NCBI GenBank assembly: GCA_020226215.1
Contig: CM035226.1
Location: 88,498,895-88,562,894 of the forward strand
DNA from: Sindora glabra
Lineage: Eukaryota > Streptophyta > Magnoliopsida > Fabales > Fabaceae
Length of the DNA stretch: 64,000 nt
Direction of reading: 5' to 3'
Below are positions 60,230 to 64,000 of the stretch, piece by piece (within the stretch, counting starts at the first letter, position 1; each line of letters begins with the position of its first letter). Made by a program: the position numbers and the translations under genes. The notes below the pieces were generated by a model that was given only the letters and a program-made list of their open reading frames with translations, had not been told where the DNA came from and ran no database searches.

Positions 60230-60322
60230 TTACCTCCAAACCATTCTCTATGTCGGTGTGCTCCAAATTAGTGCCGTTATCATTAGTATCATAGCCATTC
60301 ACCTGCGACAATGACCTGTAAT
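60230..60322 (-). CDS. candidate orphan exon (hypothetical)
   Basis: On -, an acceptor-like TTGAAAATTACAG is followed by about 85 open bases encoding SLSQVNGYDTNDNGTNLE then HTDIENGLE, and a GTAATT donor. Codon composition is more gene-like than the surroundings, but I recognise no family and see no convincing neighbouring exons. It may be chance. Confidence 0.2.
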
Positions 60323-60599
60323 TTTCAATTATTTATTTATTTATTTTTATAATGATACAAATGGTTAAATTAGTAAATATACATGTAATTTTTTGGATCA
60401 AACTTGGAATGGAAAGAAAGGTAAATCTTTCACCAAATATCATATGCTAGTGGAAATAGTAATTTAGTAACATCTATAAATTTAAGCTCATTTATCTATT
60501 GGGTTATTAATTAGGTTTGTTATGCATGAGAATGTATATGGTATATAAAAGCACATTTATCTAGAAGTATGTGATTTATGTATAGGTATGTTCATTAAT

Positions 60600-61510
60600 T
60601 AAAATCATTATAGGTATTTAAGAGTCACTTAGGAAACCATATACAAATATATCCTATTGTATCTAGCAGTTTCAATCAAATAAATTTGAGTTTTTTCTTT
60701 GGATATTCCTTTACCTCCAACAAAGTAGTATTAGAGCTTAACATTTTGATTTTTGAAAGAAGAGTGTTGAAGAGAGAGAGAGAGAGAGATGAATACAATT
60801 CCCTTCTAGCATGAAAAAATTATGATAGTTGTTACTTTCATATTAAAGTGTTTCTTAGTGGGCAAGGTGTTTGGGAAAGTGTAGAAAAAGCTACACCCTA
60901 CCACACGATGAGACTATTTTGTCTTGAAAAGAAAAGGATGCTTTGGTAGAGGCATGCAAGGCAAAGAGATCATTTAGCCTTCTCCTTTATCCATTGAGGT
61001 TCTTAAGAATAGTTAAAAAGATTTTCCAAATGAAGAGGAAGAAGAAATGGAGGAAAAGAAAAGGGAAATTATGAGAAATTTAACAAAAATGATGTTGAAT
61101 TTATCCAAAAGCAAGCTTGAGTTGCAAAGCTCATACATCACCTATAAAAGGAGATGTTGAGGTTAAGAAATTAACTTGGACTTGTGAATCTAAAGAAGAG
61201 AGAAAATATGATTTATCTCATTCAAAGAAAGAGGACCTAACTTTTGTAGAAAACGATTTAATGATTAAAAAGAAATAAAAAGCAAAAGAATGTGTGGAAT
61301 AAATGACTTGAGGTTTATCTTGTGTCATTAAAGAGGAAGAAAAGATCAAACCACCTATGAAAAATGTTAAGTATGGAAAATTAAATCAAAGAATCTAAGA
61401 AGATATAGTCTATGATTTGTCTATTCTTTTTAAAGGGGGAGAAGATGTTGTGATGAGTAATATTGAAGAAATAGTTCATGATTTGTGTTATGTTTTTAGA
61501 GAAGATAATG
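60600..61510 (+). mobile_element. copia gag-region relic
   Basis: AGTAGTATTAGAGCTTAAC at about 60726 is a degraded tRNA-Met primer-binding site. Downstream, after a GA microsatellite (60770-60790), FLSGQGVWESVEKATPYHTM (about 60850-60905) matches the FLxGQxxWxxVE pattern of copia gag (DUF4219/UBN2). A lysine- and glutamate-rich region (61020-61300) follows. No pol or second LTR is seen in the window. Frames change repeatedly, so it is inactive. Confidence 0.55.
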
Positions 61511-61518
61511 AAGAAAGA

Positions 61519-64000
61519 TGTCACGACTGTTTTTTTTAAACATTATAACTAGCATAAATATACATAGTTAATATTGCTTTACTTGTTAAATATCCTTACA
61601 AGCCTTACTAATGCTACCGACTCCTTCATTTTTCTCTAATTTTAAAAAATATTTTACATATATATAACTAAAATATATTTATAAAATGTGTGCATCTAAA
61701 AAATTCAGAACATATTTACATATAGTAAATATAATTTACATGTTATTTTCAGTGTTGAAAACCTTGTATGTAGACAAAAATCATAATCTAGATGGAATTG
61801 GAATATAGATAGCAAAATTTCCATTTTTGTATAGGGTTTGATGGAAGGTACAGATACATGTGTCCAATAGCAGCATCGAAGCCACATCTCATATCTATTA
61901 ATAAGATACCACAGGTAAAGAGAGTGAGCACAAAATACTCAATGAATAGGAATGTCTACTTCTTTTTCTAATGAGCATTTCCAACAAGTATGATCATTGA
62001 TTAACTTAACATGTAGTGACCCATATTGTATACCATAAAAAATAAATCATCATCATAATAAATTTTTGTGCAATAAATTTCAATAAAGCAATGTTTATAA
62101 TTGCATTTACTCTTATGGTATTAATTGGTACACATAGGTTCTCTCCCTTATATCTTCAATCTAACCTTATTGCATGCTGCTCCTTATACCTTCAGTTCAG
62201 CCTTATCCCCTGCCACCCCTTATATCATCAAGCTAGCCTTGTCCCACTTATTTTAGGTTATATCAAATCAAATCATATCATTCTTTCTTTGTGAAGGATA
62301 AAATCATATCCATACCACATATCACATTATCACATATTACACAATACAATACATAGTATTAATTCACAATAAGCATCAAGTATGGGTATAGCCAAATAGT
62401 TATCAATTAATCATAAGAGTTTTACAAAAATACTATTTTGCTAGGCTGTCAGTCTTTATAATGAATCCTTTCGGATATTTAAATCATTTCTATAAATCCT
62501 TAAAATAGGCAATAATATAGCTAACACTTATATCTTGCAAAATATCAATTGTTTGATAAATTTCAAGCTTCTTAGGGACTGTTCACATAATCCTATTCCA
62601 TAATAATAAAAAAAAAGGTAGCACTAGGAGTGTTCATAAAGATGATTTTTTGTTAAAATACCTAAATGATCTTAAAAAATTTCTAGATAAATATATGAGA
62701 TTGTTGACATGTTATTTAATTAAGAAAAAATTTTATTATATCCAAATCTCATAATTTTCTTCATTATAAAAATTCATCCATCCAATGCTATTATTTTCAT
62801 ACCACATTGGAGCTACTTTCAAAATTAGGCCTTTTTGGCACTCAAAACAATTCCAATTTCAACAAAACTTGTGCTATTAGTTTCATAACATCATAGAGCT
62901 TCCAAAATATATTCTTTTTCTAATATTTAATTATCAATAGGTTGGTGAGGGACAAAACCTGATTCCCTATTTTGAGCTTAATTCACCTATATTTATGAAA
63001 GTTTATCTTAAAAATAACTAAAAATTATCAAAAATTTTCATAAGTTCTAGATCATAACCTAACACTATAAATGACCTAAAAATGCTTAAAACTATAGAAA
63101 TCCATAGAAATGAAGGAGAACTTTACTCACCTTCTATTCTTATTTTCCTATCTTCTTTTTCACACTTCTAACAGTAGCAATCACTTGCAAAGAATTTTTG
63201 AAACTTCTTAGCATTTGTTTAAAGTGTGAAAAAGCTTTCTCTTTAGCTATCCTAAAAACCATGATTGCTTTGAGGAAGAACGGCCGAAAGTTTGCTTAAA
63301 TTTTGGCAAAAATTCTTTTATATTTAACTTTCTAACCAATCATATTTTGCTAAATTTTTTTATTTTAATTTTAATTAAAAATAAAATGATAAACATGTGT
63401 TGGGATAGCTGTCATACCTTACTATCCCCTCTACCATTTTATTGCTTTTGAGCTAATTAAATTTAAACAAATTGCAATTTTTGCTCATCTTTTCAAAAAT
63501 ACCCTTGAATTTTTACTTAATGACATTTATGTCCTAACTTCCTTTGGAAGTTTGTTGCACATGCGGAGCCCTTCTAAAACTCAATTTGGGCCTTCAAAAC
63601 TAAGCCAAATGAGCCTAAAATAAAATAAAATTATCCAATTTGAATATATCTTAGTTTCGAGTTCAAAAGGGTGAATTTTTTACTTAACGGATAAAAAATA
63701 TAATAAATTCTTTTCTAGTGGTTTCTTTTATTATTTCCAACTCTTTTTCACTCATATTAGTCCCTAATAAATTTCTTACGAAAATTCTAGTTAGTTGCAT
63801 ATCCCAATTTTCTTTACAATATACCTAAATCTCGCCTGATTATGCTATTTGATTAACTACTTAAGGGTTTTTCTAATTCATATTTTATTTTATATTTTTG
63901 AGTAATTATTTTTCTCACTTCCATTTGGACCTTAATGTAACTTGTTTCTATTATTCATAAAGCATTTCAAATAGGCTCAAACTAATTGATTTTGGATTTA
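61519..64000. other. probable LTR/retroelement debris to the window end
   Basis: No host gene is seen. TGTCACGACTG (61519) and TGTAGTGACCCATATTG (62013) resemble Ty3/gypsy LTR starts. A minisatellite lies at 62146-62254. 63200-63620 has the moderate complexity of an LTR leader. The right boundary is outside the window, so this stays tentative. Confidence 0.35.
62146..62254 (+). repeat. 36-bp minisatellite, three copies
   Basis: Units begin CCTTATA(T/C)C(T/A)TCA at 62146, 62182 and 62218, each with (C/G)(T/C)(C/A)(A/G)CCTT and a GC-richer middle. They are diverged by about 20%. Confidence 0.8.

Noticed and set aside
62091..62294. 67-codon open frame with repeated SLYLQ-type peptides
   Set aside because: Created by the 36-bp minisatellite.
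1..64000. CRISPR arrays, operons, prophage, rRNA or organellar inserts
   Set aside because: No regularly spaced identical repeats with unique spacers, no bacterial gene organisation, and no rRNA or plastid/mitochondrial gene motifs were seen.

Overview
This is an AT-rich (well over 65% A+T by eye), intron-containing, transposon-dense nuclear segment of a flowering plant, most likely a eudicot. The evidence is one LRR-XII receptor kinase gene, 2-oxoglutarate dioxygenase (DOXC, ACC-oxidase-homolog type) exons, GT-AG introns, and plant-type MULE, CACTA, PIF/Harbinger, hAT-like and Ty1/copia elements. I cannot name the species. There is no bacterial, organellar or CRISPR content.

Layout. 1-2004 is AT-rich intergenic DNA. 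2014-8657 is a 6.6 kb Mutator-like element (MULE) with ~205 bp terminal inverted repeats. It carries a decayed MuDR transposase on + and an apparently still-open GRF zinc-finger/coiled-coil/TM gene on -. 9048-15106 is a degenerate CACTA element that has lost its catalytic transposase domain; a further repeat is nested in it. A Tourist-like MITE (15525-15840) and an AT-rich repeat follow. 16636-32078 is a dioxygenase pseudogene with three exons. Its second intron is 13.6 kb long because a PIF/Harbinger element (18459-31459, transposase plus Myb/SANT ORF) inserted there, and a copia retrotransposon (20255-25603) inserted into that. A second dioxygenase exon-1 relic lies at 32890-33330.

33.3-47.6 kb is intergenic with tandem repeats, a 3.3 kb hAT-like element with an 8-bp target duplication (36856-40160, containing a smaller element with a perfect 36-bp inverted repeat), a foldback MITE and duplicated leader or poly-G sequence. 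48038-51376 (two exons, 1013 aa) is the only clearly intact host gene: a non-RD LRR receptor kinase of the EFR/Xa21 class. 52844-55689 is a non-autonomous CACTA element with perfect TSD and terminal repeats. 57123-59041 is a non-autonomous or Pack-MULE-like element with a perfect 9-bp TSD. 59.1-64 kb holds a copia gag relic, a possible orphan host exon, and probable LTR debris with a 36-bp minisatellite.

Functionally, the window is one probable immune receptor gene beside a dying dioxygenase cluster, with the rest made of nested transposons at different decay stages. I did not find a clearly new biological system. The most notable items are the dioxygenase locus (layered intron, GC donor, lost iron ligand, perfect 39-bp in-frame triplication) and the MULE whose accessory GRF gene outlasted its transposase.
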